Shown: in pieces, positions 28,026 to 41,489 of the stretch
Layout: each line of letters opens with the position of its first letter
Numbering within the stretch: position 1 is the first letter of the stretch
From: Corticium candelabrum
Taxonomy: Eukaryota > Porifera > Homoscleromorpha > Homosclerophorida > Plakinidae
NCBI RefSeq assembly: GCF_963422355.1
Contig: NC_085093.1
Coordinates: 5,167,018-5,231,017 of the forward strand
DNA length: 64,000 nt
Direction of reading: 5' to 3'
Made by a program: the position numbers and the translations under genes
Notes under the pieces: generated by a model
What the model was told of the DNA's origin: nothing
Database searches by the model: none
The model's input: only the letters and a program-made list of their open reading frames with translations

Positions 28026-28388
28026 TTAATTAAGAGCAAGCCGCTTTCTACAAATAAAAGTGTGACAAAACAACATTCCTAGCTTCATCATAATGAAGAA
28101 ATGGCCACTCATGAAACCAAGACATCCGTAAAGTACGAGACGTCTTCTGTTTCCAAATAACCTCTTTGGAAAATTAATATTTAGAGACTGGTGTGGTTGG
28201 TTCAGAACGTCTTGATAATGGTCATAATTAGATGTGGTGACTACCATAGGCTTAGCAATCCCAGATACGTGCTGAACGACGCCCCGAATGTTGTAGAGCA
28301 AGTGCCAGTTTCGTTGCTGTACTGACGTTCCAGGCTTCTCTTGTCTCTAAAACAAGAGAATCTGGGAACATCAAAGGCATGAGTCAGA
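28026..28388 (-). other. Unrecognised exon-like block, copy B
   Basis: Counterpart of 7798-8218, reading IRGVVQHVSGIAKPMVV and then LNINFPKRLFGNRRRLVLYG and a hydrophobic stretch. The frame is open through the part that is shifted in A but broken upstream by one extra base. No family is recognised. Confidence 0.35.
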
Positions 28389-28823
28389 AGATATAAAATA
28401 TCTAATATATTTAATCTGCTATACCCTAGTCCGGAAGTTTACTCTAATCATCAACTGGTAAAAGCCAACTTTTGAAAAATTGTCCACCAAATACCGCACC
28501 TGCCGGACTGCTTGCTACGACCCTGACTCAACAGAAATACAATGCCAAGATACCAAGTTGTCAGAGAGACACGCAGACAATAAACAAAAAACATGTTTCA
28601 AGGTAGCAATGGATAGCTTGCTTGCCAACTAACATTTGTTATCTGTTTCTGTAACATACATTTGCAACAGACATCTACCAGGCATCTAAACAATCCTAAT
28701 ATACACACACAACATATCAAAGGAATACTCACAAATATGATAACCTACAACAAATCCATTCTTCAGTCACAAACAAATTGTGAAGTCAAACGACGAACTC
28801 TTCATTTCTGGCAACGTTGGTAG

Positions 28824-29672
28824 TACTTTAGATGACAGAACCAAATTTTGTCAACTCTAGAAAACATCGCATTTAGCTACAAGATTTCCATCAACAGATG
28901 CAGTAATTCTACTGCAGTTATGGAAATAGATAAGTTATAAGATCCAAGTTCAGTGCCGGCGGAGCAGAGTCGGCCAGTTAGGCCATGGCATATCCATCTT
29001 TTGAATATGGGACTTCCGCCAACAGGCTTCCGGTGAAAACTTCAGACATATTGGTTCAAGTTATTAAATAAATTAGCAAATTTTTTTTCACTGTGGGGCG
29101 GGACTTGGCCATGTAACACCTGACCCACCCAACATCTACAGTGCTCCACGGGCTCTGACATTAAGATCTTCACAAGAAAGAATAGACCCTACTCTGCACG
29201 CCTACTAGTAAGTATAGGTTATCGCCCGTGTTCCAGAGCAATATCATATTTATTGTCCGAGCACCGTTTATTGCACGTGCAATAAACTGTGCTTGGGCAA
29301 TAAATATGATATTGCTCTGGAACAAGGGTGATAACCGACTTAGTTACTGGCACATGGCCCTACCCAATGAGCGTTCGAGTAGCTGACCATATACTTAGCG
29401 TTCCTGGTTTGGCGGCAGTAAGGTTTAGTCTAAGGTTTCAGTATCAGTGACAGTCCCATGGCAAGCATGCTATAATTATACAATTGTGAGAGCGGGTAAT
29501 AACTACGGTATGTGTGCAATAACTACAGTATGTGTGCATTTGGCCAAATACAGATATTATTGCACCGTCTACAAGAGTTCTCATTGGGTAGGAGCCACGT
29601 GCCGGTAACTAAGCTATCCTATGTACAAAGGCAAACATGGCTTACCAAGACTAATATTAATTGCCCACACAA
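28824..29672. mobile_element. Block present only in copy B, with large foldback
   Basis: Copy A joins directly across this block (near 8661). Inside lies an almost perfect 120-bp palindrome with no spacer (29217-29336) and, next to it, a 34-bp inverted pair (29338-29371 with 29580-29613) around about 208 bases. The structure suggests one or two nested foldback/MITE elements. No clear target duplication is seen at the outer edges, so deletion from A is also possible. Confidence 0.55.
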
Positions 29673-30366
29673 AGACCATACCATACAACCAGAAATTCGT
29701 GCGACTTAATATTGTGCAAATTTGCCCCAAATGACAGTTTAAAAACGCTATGTGGCTTTAATCTGTAGGATACCAGGACAACTGAAATATCTATGTCTAT
29801 GCACTGCATGTACGAAAACAAGTTGTGTCATGTTTAGTTGCATGATTCGCAGGAATTTCTGGTTTTATGGCATTTAACAGGGGAAATTATAGCAATTGGA
29901 CACGTCAGGCATCAGCCTAATGTCCAGTCTGCCAACAAGTTTGTCCACTTAAGAGTATTTACATCAAAACAAATAGTCCAGCCTTGAAAGTCTACCACCA
30001 GGAGGTCACACTCAGTGATTCTGGTGGTGATAGAGTAAGTCAAAAGTCACCACAGGTGTGCCTATTGAAGACAAAGAGCTGCAAATTGTACATTACCTAC
30101 ACCTTTCCTATTCAACATTCTATTAATAACGGCATATATCCTGCACACCCACTAGTCAAACAAAACAGAACAGAACAGAGTAAGTTGTTTTAGTTGTTCT
30201 GTTAAATCCCCAATATTCCAGATGCAGAATCCCTGTTACGCAAAACCTGAATCTAATGTCTACCATGCATAGCTGTTTATCAGACATTTACACCAATACT
30301 TTCCAACTACAATCTACAATACCTGCCCACTACACGCTTCCTAGATACTGTAAAAAATGCACACAT
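29673..30366. other. Non-coding, collinear with 8661-9360
   Basis: Nothing beyond alignment with copy A is seen. A short frame (29984-30193) exists in both copies but has different ends and no family signature. Confidence 0.5.
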
Positions 30367-30779
30367 TCAGTAGGATATACCTAAATCATTGAGGTAGGTA
30401 TGAATATCCATATTCCCTGAGTTACTCGCCATTCGTCTCGCCGTGTTCCCTTTCTTCGATTTGACGCGGATGTCGACTCCTTGGTCAACGAGCCACTTGA
30501 CGGCGTCCATTTGGCCGCTCTTAGCCGCAATATGCAATGCAGTGCAGCCACTTGAGTCCGCCTTGTTCACATCCCAGCCTCGCTCTACCAGAGCTTCCAT
30601 GCATTGAATGTGGCCGTTCATAGCGGCCTTGTGTAAAGCAGTCAAACCACTCTTGTCAAGCGCATCCGGTTCCTACGATAACAAAATGCGTGTCTGATTT
30701 CGCGTGAAAGTACGTAACAAGCACATGCACACGCGCCCCACCGCTCCAGCGTCCACTGCGCGATGAACGTCTCGAACAT
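30367..30779 (-). CDS. Small ankyrin-repeat protein, two exons, intact
   Basis: Exon 1 (30779-30714, 22 codons, MFETFIAQWTLERWGA...) joins in phase 0 across a 41-bp GT-AG intron (30713-30673) to exon 2 (30672-30367), giving 123 residues. About three ankyrin repeats follow: LTALHKAAMNGHIQCMEALV, CTALHIAAKSGQMDAVKWLV and NTARRMASNSGNMDIHTYL, then a stop. The repeat consensus (TALHxAA..G....v..Lv..G.d.n) is clear. Such small proteins act by protein binding; no other domain is present. A TTTTCTAG acceptor just upstream of the ATG suggests a 5' untranslated intron. Copy A is cut by a transposon 16 codons before the end. Confidence 0.85.
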
Positions 30780-32419
30780 TCCCAGTAAACGCTAGAAAAT
30801 AAAAACGGACAGCCTAGTGCATCAGAGCTCTACTGTTTTTCCGCAGTCATTTGTCTACCGGCTTCCCAGACATTTTGAGTCGGCATGTTGCTGTGATCCT
30901 CCGGCTTGTTTCCGGGATGTTGAACAATCGAACTCGCCTGAAGACACCGACGCAAGCGCCTCCGTCGGTTGTAAATCGTTAGCCGGGCACTTGCGAATTC
31001 CCACGCCTTGTTCTCAGTTCAATATTTTGACAAATTACGCAAACATACTTTACACCTTCGTGTGTAAGCTCTGTCACGTGTCACATCCTAGACCCATCAC
31101 TGCCATTTCTGACGGTCAGAAATAAAATTTGGTCGACGTGTTCTTTACACGGTTTCAGCTAGGGTGAGTTTGCTACTTAAATGTAGCTGAGATAACAGAT
31201 GAGCAAACTAACTGCTAGCGTGCGCACCGTTGTCATGGCAATATGAAAGTTACCTAGCCATAATAAAATATACTTTTACCTAATTGTCTGCTTAAAATAA
31301 TATTTAAAGATCATTTACTGCCTACACTGCTGGTATGTCAATTGTGTCTCTCTACAGACCCACAACCAAACAGTATCTCAGTTTGTATATCCTTTAGAGA
31401 TTATCTAGTTTTGAAAATATTGTTAATTAAATATAGTGCTAATGTTATTAGCATGTTTACTGTTTAGCCAACACCTTGATTTGTAGCAAATTGGATTATT
31501 GATAATCACCTACATTTGTGATTACCAAAATTTTGTGTTCAACATATTGTTCTGTTTGGTAATATCCCGTGTCCACTATTGTAATGTTGCATCTGTATTA
31601 CTGCATGCTCAAGAGTCTCATATTTCAATGTGAAAACATGCAATTTTAATTATCTGTGTCTGTAAGTACCAAGCCATGGGCACATTAGTCCAGACAAACA
31701 GTGAGAGTGAGAGCTGTCTGGCTACATATAACTATGTGTAGTCTCTGGCCAAACACAGAGCTGTGATAAAGTCTATGTACAGGGTTCTGGGCACCCAACG
31801 AGTAACTCGAGCATGTACCTGATCAAGTGCCTCCTCACTAAACTGCTATGCAGTCTCATGCAGTATCATAAATATCACAACAGACATAAAAAATAACGTT
31901 CAACCTTCCACACCTAAATCTCCAAAAGAGCTACAAAAATTGATATCAAACTCTGTTAGGGCATTCTAGCTCAACAACATGTGTGCAGCATTGCACCAAT
32001 ACGCCGACAAATGAGTACAAATAGAAAGCTGTAATTACAGGAAATGTACCCACGGTAAACTCCTGGGGCATCCTGAGTCTTTCTTCTCGGACACAGCAAA
32101 CCTATGTAATATACGTATATTGCTTAATAACTATTGATCCCTAATGCCCCAAATCCAAGTACGTGTCATGACCCATCTCTCCCCAGGTCAAAGTTCTTGG
32201 CCAAGAGCCCGCAAGAACAAGAAATTTTCAATGTTCTGACAATTTCAGGTAATTTCCCGTAAGCTCTTGTCAATTTCTTGCAAGATCTTACTAATTATAG
32301 GTATGATGGGGAAGCCATTTTGAAAAACTTGGAGGAATGTTCTATATTTGAGTAGAATTATACTGTTGTTGTAAAGAAACGATGTAAGTTATAACACTAG
32401 AAAAGCAGATTACAGCAAA
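30780..32419. other. Non-coding stretch, collinear with 13009-14539
   Basis: No supported gene. The frame at 30817-31125 on the plus strand is not kept in copy A. Confidence 0.5.
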
Positions 32420-32695
32420 ATGGAGTCAAACCAGTACAGCTAGATCCAGCTGCCAGAATGACTTCATCTCTAAAGGCAGATCCTTGCAGACAACAACAAT
32501 CATTCATCAATGGCAACTGCTACCAAATTCAGTCGACCTGTGTAGACACAACACACTATTTCCTATCGCAGCATTATTTTGAGGCTTTGTTATACCACCA
32601 CCGACCACAAGCTTTCCTGATGTCATAGTGCAGAAACAACCATACAACGATGTTGCAGGCAAACTAAGGAAATGGAGGTCAGAAATAGTCATGGC
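32420..32695 (-). pseudogene. Kelch-like fragment, copy B
   Basis: It reads TSLYGCFCTMTSGKLVVGGG and then a block matching WRQLPSMNDRC of copy A, but here with TGA and TAG in the second blade. The one-base shift between blades is shared with copy A, so the fragment was probably dead before the duplication. Confidence 0.5.
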
Positions 32696-32987
32696 TTCTA
32701 CAGAGTTAATTAATTAATTAATTAATGTACTGGTCGGCCCATCCTCCAACTCTGACAACTCAAAGCATATTATTGATAATGACACTGCCACAGTGTTCTT
32801 TGCCTGCCTAATTGAGCTTTGCACTGCCAGTCTCCCGACCACTTCTAATATCATATATCAACACAATGCCCAAAGCACATATACACCCCATAAGTTCTTC
32901 TCAATATCATATTAACCAATCCTCAAGCTCCAGTCACTATACTATTCCATTGGTAGTAATATAAGGCAAACAAGCGATTGTTGATTG

Positions 32988-33879
32988 TAAAATTGCTTGA
33001 ATTCTAGCTCCTAATTCAAGTTCACACAAATAACTTGCCCAACGTTTGTCACCCGGCAGGATATCGCAAACATATAAGTTGTGAAAAATCACTGACAACC
33101 CCACCTTGCCTTTGACAGTGCCACTACAATTAAGAAAGCCACGCCTTATGCATAATCAAGGGAAATGTGTCCACAATTTAGGTAAAAGATGAGCCTGCAA
33201 AGTAATGACAGCAACGTCATAGCTTTAGTAGTACAAGCTGGTAACAGCTAGCAGACACCTCTTCCTCAGCAACTTGTCTAGATTTCTGAAGTGCCATTCC
33301 AATAAATCTAATCCATTATCTAAATCACAATGAACATCACTATACCCAAATAAAATACTCCTTAATGTGTCTCACTTATTCTATCCGCAATTTTGTCCAT
33401 TAGTAGAACGGGTTTCAGTTCAAGGGGGTCCAAAATCCACCCATACCATATGACACACCTACAGTACAGTAAACAGCATGCTCAGAAGTGAACATCTTTC
33501 CTTTCATTAATTAAGACAAATTAAGAGATAAAAGGAAAATGTCATTGTCATGAACAAGAAGAGAAACTGAATGCATAGGGATGTTAACTGCTGCAGTTGT
33601 TGGAAACTGAACTTCGCTTTGAGTCACAAGGGTGACATTAATGACGTAAATGCCATTGTCATACTGGTAGCACTGGGACTCAATCCAGAGATGGTACTAC
33701 ATGATGTTGTTCGAAAAACATCTGAGTGTGGCAATGCATTGAAAAAAGCAGAAGCAGAAATTGAGGTTGTTGGGGTCAAACTTAAATGCTTCCTTAATTT
33801 AACAAGACTCAGGCGATACAATACTGCATGATGGTGAAACATCCACATCACAAACTGATTGAATCGATGTGCCACTAAT
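32988..33879. other. Left part of the 6.6-kb block missing from copy A
   Basis: The match to copy A stops at about 32988 and resumes at 39548. This part has no recognisable gene. A plus frame at 33571-33831 (86 codons, with HDVVRKTSECGNALKKAEAE) is open, but no homologue or splice context supports it. Confidence 0.45.
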
Positions 33880-35126
33880 CGTGTGGCCTGGCTGGCATGT
33901 ACTTCTGCAACTAGATTGTCACCACATAACATTATGTCGTGACTGCTTTGATTGCATGGCACAAATGTATGTGCTATAATCCGGGCCCTTCAAACATTGT
34001 AATGGCTTCTAGAAACCCAAAATTTCTACAAGTGAAAACAGATTCTTGATATATATATGGTTACTGCATGTTTTGGATCTCAAAAGAGCAGTTGGCATCA
34101 CTGAACTCATGCAAGTCTCACATTAGACACAACATTTGCACAATTTTCAGCAACGTCCATTCCATCCACATCAAAATTCCATACTCTTTATTACAGCTTA
34201 GAAATATGTACTAACTACACCAACGATAAACATGCTTCATTTCTTTCAGCTGCCACAATATAATAGAATGCCTGTGTGCATAACAATGCTTGCAATAGCC
34301 AATAATTTACAATAACAGAGAAAACTTACGAGTAAACATCAACCTTAGTTTCTCGTTTCTTCTCTACGCTGTTCTGAAATGATTCTGGAGCCGTGAATGT
34401 CACTGTTCCCACCACCCTTGAGCTACTGCTAAATTGTACTGATGTCTGTTCGAAAGTCCTCTCATTGTTGACAACCCAAAGGCACTTATCTGTCAGTATA
34501 TAAACATCCTCATGAACAAGTATAGCGACATGGTTTGACTTCCTATGCTCACTTTGCGAGAACAATTGCGATCAACCAGTACATTGCATGTTTTCAAGTC
34601 ACTGTGTATAATTCAATTGGAGGGTTGAGGTTGTGAAACAGTCCATTCCCTTTGCAATAACCAAACTCATTGTCGAACACAGCTAGCTCTATACTGTATG
34701 ATATTCCGATGTTCACTACCTGTCTTCTTCTGAAAGCAACATATCCTCTAAATCCCATTATCCACATATTCTACTATAATTGCAAAATTGCCAGAATCAG
34801 TCGATACACTCAGTAATCAAAAAACGTAAGAACATTATAATTAATTCTGTTATTCAATGAAGGATGCCTTTTTCAGACAGAAAACCCTTCTCCTCACTAA
34901 ATGTAAAGCAATTTCACGTCATTCGCATTTCAGTTATTGCCCTTTCTGTGTATCTACCTACTACGTATCTAGACCTCTAGCTAGAGCAATTGACCAGAAT
35001 CTCAACTGACAAGCGACATTTGTAGGTAGACATCGACAAGGGTGCCTGCACCAAGCCAGTTGTAATACGTGTGCATTCAAACTTATCTGACCGAAATAGT
35101 GTTGGTTCATTTGCTGCAGCAGCCAT
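33880..35126 (-). pseudogene. TKL-type kinase pseudogene, exons 1-6 homologous to K1/K2
   Basis: Exon 1 (35126 to about 34970) keeps the start, LFRSDKFE and, in another frame, WLGAGTLVDVYKC; a frameshift separates them. The exon 2 region (about 34850-34575) keeps a VEYVDNG block followed by stops and a damaged HRDLK (reads HSDLKTCNVLVDRN). Exon 3 keeps GTVTFTAPESF and KVDVYS (open to 34326). Short matches to exons 4-6 follow down to 33880. The C-terminal module is absent. Broken active-site region and shifts mean it cannot make an active kinase. Confidence 0.8.
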
Positions 35127-35234
35127 TGCCTATACTGTACGTGAACACACAAAATCGCTTGCTTTGGATTGCCTGTATGTGTGCAGCCTTCATTGCCCGT
35201 ATGTTTAGTAAGACCTAAAATGTTTACGCGCGCG

Positions 35235-36892
<1,658 letters not shown>

Positions 36893-37560
36893 CGCTTAGC
36901 CTACAATACTATAGTACGCCAACCCCTTGGATCGAGACGATTGACAAAACGCCGCTCTCCGATCGCCGCAAAACATGACGGCCAAGTCGATTCGGCCGGA
37001 CGGGTTGTCCGAGACAAACGGTTGAGTCAGATTTCGTCTAGACTGCCTCCGACGGCCAGAAACGAGACTTTGGCGTTCCAAAATGAGATGCGCCGGAGTT
37101 TGTTCCGAGTATGCGGATGTGACCTGGCTCACCGCTATACACCATTCTCTAGTTCCGACAACTGGTAGAGTGTAGGATGCGCCCACTGCAGTCGGAGTAA
37201 GCCGGCTCACCAGGCCGCCTGTGCAGGCGTGCATCCGATCTTGCGGGATATGTAATTTGCACCAGCAACTTTCTGATAAATTGTGGAATTATGAATGAAT
37301 GAATGATTATATATATTATTTCGCACCTGAAAAGGTACAGTTCTCTCTTGGGGCAAACATAAAAACCTTAGACATACAACAGCTAAAAGACTATACAAAC
37401 AGGCAACAATAGACGGCACAAACTACAATATATCTACACCACTCCTATAAATGCAGCTTTTTGTCTACAGTTATTATAGGTAGACCTCTCACTAAATAAT
37501 AGTCCTACTTTTTGTAAATATGGAAGCTTCATGTCCCTAGCCCTTGCATTATAGAAACCA
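36893..37560 (+). mobile_element. Retroposon-like insert with (ATGA)n tail
   Basis: Present here but missing from the matching place at about 62160-62185. It is less AT-rich than its surroundings in its first 350 bases, where the plus frame reads RSPIAAKHDGQVDSAGRVV before a stop. It ends in TGAATGAATGAATGATT near 37293-37310 followed by an AT-rich stretch. A 3'-truncated non-LTR element or SINE is the likely identity; I do not recognise the family. Confidence 0.45.
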
Positions 37561-38461
37561 TGATTCAACTAGCATTGCCACCATTTTCATTCTGGTACTT
37601 AACAGTTTGTAAATTTGATCGCTCTAGCTCACTGACGCAAATACTGTACGCAACATAAATGGATATATGTATATTCGGCGGCAAATAACTTCCCTGGCAC
37701 GAATTCACATTCAGTATAGACACGACATCATGAAGATTGTGAAGCAAACATTGTCGTACATGATTTGCATACACACTCTTCTAGCCTCATAAATTTTCTT
37801 TGAACAAATTTCAGAGCACTAAAAGAGTTTGATAAAGTTTACATAATGAGTATGTATACATGCATGGCAAGTAATACTAGTAATAGTATAGAATTGTGTT
37901 TAAATGTTTCTTTGAACTACGGATCCATACAGCTCAAAGTACAACTGCTGAATGAGCAAGGCGATCTATATACACGTTAGCAACGTTGTCCTATCAACAT
38001 AGTATGACAACACGATGACGTCACGATAAAGTCACGATAACGTCTAGAGATCAATTTGGTATTGTGAACTCTCCCGATCGTGAAGCATCCTGCCGGTCTG
38101 CACTTGTAGTTTCAACTGCTTTTTTGCATGCATGCATGTAGCTCATGCAGCTAGAGCATGTGGCATGGCACAATGCCTTTCCAATAATTGGTGAGTGTGG
38201 TCTTTTCACAATTGACAAGATCTTCTAAATCTTCTAACTCTAGCGGTTGGCCTCTTTCCAATTCTTTAGGCCCGTGCAGCGATGCCATGTCGTTGCATGA
38301 AGGCCTGGAGAAGCCATGCATGGCCCTAATACATACATACATACAAATAATATAATATATTTCACTTCGTACCAATAGGTACAGCCTCTCACAAATGAGA
38401 GAAATATACATACAAACACACACATACACATAGGCACCTCAAAAACAAACAGACAGCTAAG

Positions 38462-38533
<72 letters not shown>

Positions 38534-38558
38534 TAAAAACGTGGAATAGATTAAAGTG

Positions 38559-38619
<61 letters not shown>

Positions 38620-39547
38620 CATACATACATACAGTAGTGGACAAAGAATTTGCTGGGTAGTTTTTGTTGATTTTCCATCATATTCTGGCCTACAGAATAG
38701 AAATAAGTGCTGATATGAGCATAAATTGATACACGTTAGTTTGTTTTCAAAGGTTGGAATATTGTTTGCATTGAATATGCTTTGATAAGTTGAAATGTAA
38801 ACTTAAATTTCTAAGGCCTGGCCTAGGACCAATTTTATGAAAAAAATTATTTCTATTAACTCTTTCCTTTATAATTTCATTTCATCATCTATTGCTACGT
38901 CTGCAAAGTGACAATATTCAAAACTCCTGGCTTCACCTTCAAATCGACGTGCATTCTTGAGTAACCCTGCACTTCCAGTATTCCTTTCCTCCTAGTCAGA
39001 AGCGACGGTACAACATGACTAGCTCCATTCGTCTCTTAAAGTGTAGAAACAGTGTCTGTAGCTTACGTCTAGCTCACTTGCATGTTTCCAACCACCCTTG
39101 CAGTTGCCGAGAACTTCCGGCGCACTCGACCGTTGCGCGAAGACACTAGGGACGCTATTACGAGCCTTCTTCTTCTATGGCAAAACTAAAGCGTAGAACC
39201 AAAAAACTTGGCACGACGATTCGGTACACGAGGTACAACAATCTGATGAATCGATTTTTACCTCCGTTACGCTGACAAGCTCATTTGACGTCTTTTCCAT
39301 ACAAAATTTACACACCCCGAGGTAGTGAAACTCGTCAAAATGAGCTTGAACGCACAAAAAAGATTCTAATCGCATTAGACTGTTTCGCGATCTTAGTAAG
39401 CCTCGCGTTCCCTGCACGTTCGAGCGAAGAGAGCGCGCAATAACCGTTGCAAAACAGCAAAGGCGTGTCTTGTTGCTATGGAAACAACTTGACCGTTAGA
39501 CTGTCGAAACTTTTAGCATTGACTAGTGATAACTTTTAAGACGTTTT
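37561..39547. other. Spacer with two long (TA)n arrays and one open exon-like frame
   Basis: TA arrays occupy 38465-38529 and 38562-38613. Downstream, a minus frame from 39417 (MQGTRGLLRSRNSLMRL, with CKFCMEK) is open for 80 codons and contains an ACGGAG/GTAAAA donor after 54 codons, so it could be a first exon. I found no partner and no family. Confidence 0.45.
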
Positions 39548-40172
39548 AACTGATAGTTTATATGTAACAGTTGCGTCATGAATTAGAATGATTTTATTTT
39601 GTCAGTAGGAAATCAGGCCCCTTGCAACAACCAACTGATTTACACTCAATTCTGTACCAATTATCACTATTGTGAGACAAAGTGTCCATACTATATAGTA
39701 ATCATAAACGGCGTTCTCTGAACCGAAAAACTGTATTGAGTCCTATCACCGGCAGAGGGACATTTTGAAGTATCTCATATCATTCTATTCTCAAATGTTG
39801 GTACTAATTATTTGTAAGGTCACTACTGACGAACGCACCTAGGTTAAAACACAAACATCCTAAAAAACCTGAAATTTCTTGCCCGGCAAATACCTTTGTC
39901 CACTACTGTCTATAGCTAGATACGTGTGGCATTTTAGACAACAAAATAAACAAGGTCTTCTAATCAAGCAACCCCGGCAGCTGGTATTCCAAATTTTTTG
40001 GTCCATGCAACGACGCCACTGCATGCCGCTGCAATTGTTCTGAAAAATGTCATTCCCAATAGCAGGTATAAAGTTTCCAGTTTTGAAACTTCAGCACCAT
40101 TTGCTGTTGCCGAAATATTTGTTTCTGTACACGAAAATTGGTAAATCGTAAGTAACGCTATACTATAGTATA

Positions 40173-41478
40173 CTAAAATTAAAAATATTTTTAAAAAATA
40201 AAGGGAAATGTAGGGATTGCCGAAAAACAATAGAAACAAGTTTTGCATCGTAGCAATAACGCCATACAGTTTTACCAACCCTCATAAAGAATGTATAGGA
40301 AGGAAGGGTTGGTAAAACTGTATGACGTTATTGCTACTATGTAAACTTGTTTCTATTGTTTTGGCAATCCCCACATTTCTCTTTATTTTTAAAAATATTT
40401 TAAATTCTAGTTTATGTAATTTTTATTCTAGTGCAAACGACTATAGTTTAATTAATTAAATTAATGAAGACGACGACGACGACGACGACGATGATGGTTG
40501 ATGGTGGTGGTGGTGGTGATGATGATAATGCATGCTTCGCGTATTTAAAATACCACAGTGGCTTAGTGGTTAGTAGGTGTGTTGACAATAGCTACCACTC
40601 CATGGTTTGGAGGATCAAATACTAGAGGTCGCGCAACAATACTTTCCGTCACGGACAACTGCGCAGGAGCTGTCATGATGGCTAAAGCTGTAGTCCAGAC
40701 AAGTGCATGCATCTACTTCTACATTCTACTGAACGCAGTCTAGGCTCGCAATTGCAAGGTTACTGTAGAAGTACCGCAGTCGGCTCACAAGAAAGCATTT
40801 ACCTAGGCTGCAATGCGAGCAATATCATTACACCTAAAAGCTAGACAATACCAAATCCATTCAGAAGCGCTGCGTTTGCATTCACAATGTGAAACGCAAA
40901 CCACGAGGCGGATTGAATACGTGTTGTCTATCTCCAGATTTCGAACGTCTATACTATTCTGCAGTCAAAATACGCGACATTTCACTAAAACAACAATAGA
41001 CAAGCATTGCAAATACTGCTCTGTGATTGGCCCGAACTGTGCAACAGCATTGATGGAGGTCGAAGGATCAAATCTGCTTGAAAGAAACCAAATTTTTAAC
41101 ATTCCTTTCGGTTTCTTTAATTAGTCAACAAAAGAATAGAGTTCGGGTAATTCTAAAGCGATATCTAAAGTTTCACAGCCGCACATAACGTAAGAAAAGA
41201 GATATCCGTGGAGAAGAAGAAGAAGAAGAAGCAGAACAAATTGACGCATGGGCCTCCGAGACTAGCAACTGTTTTCTATGTTGTTAGATGATTATTGACC
41301 AAAACAAAATAGGATATAGTACACAACGTGCAAACATTTCATTCGTTAATTTTGAGAAATTTTATTTTAGTCTTCATTTATTTACTATGTTTTCTAGGCG
41401 TACAAAAAGACGACCAGGCCCCCACAACTCTCCAAAATCTAGGCAATTCCTACATACAGGGTTCTACCGTACCCTGTG
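40173..41478. mobile_element. 1.3-kb composite insertion: foldback plus tRNA-like SINE
   Basis: Copy A is continuous across this point (near 15745). The left end is a foldback with arms of about 108 bp (40174-40282 and 40305-40411) around a 22-base loop; AT-rich tips and the shared inner word AACTGTATG...GTTATTGC-type pairing are clear. Then come a (GAC)n/(GGT)n tract (40466-40520) and a tRNA-like head with TGGCTTAGTGG (40559-40569) as A box and GGATCAAATACT (40612-40623) as B box, 42 bases apart, followed by an unrecognised body. It reads as two or more nested mobile elements. Confidence 0.6.
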
Positions 41479-41489
41479 ATACGACACTG

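Noticed and set aside
38240..38681. Tyr-Ile repeat proteins over the TA arrays
   Set aside because: These are translation of (TA)n repeats only.
40813..41124. 103-codon plus-strand frame in the 1.3-kb insertion
   Set aside because: No family signature, no counterpart elsewhere in the window, and it follows a tRNA-like SINE head; likely chance.
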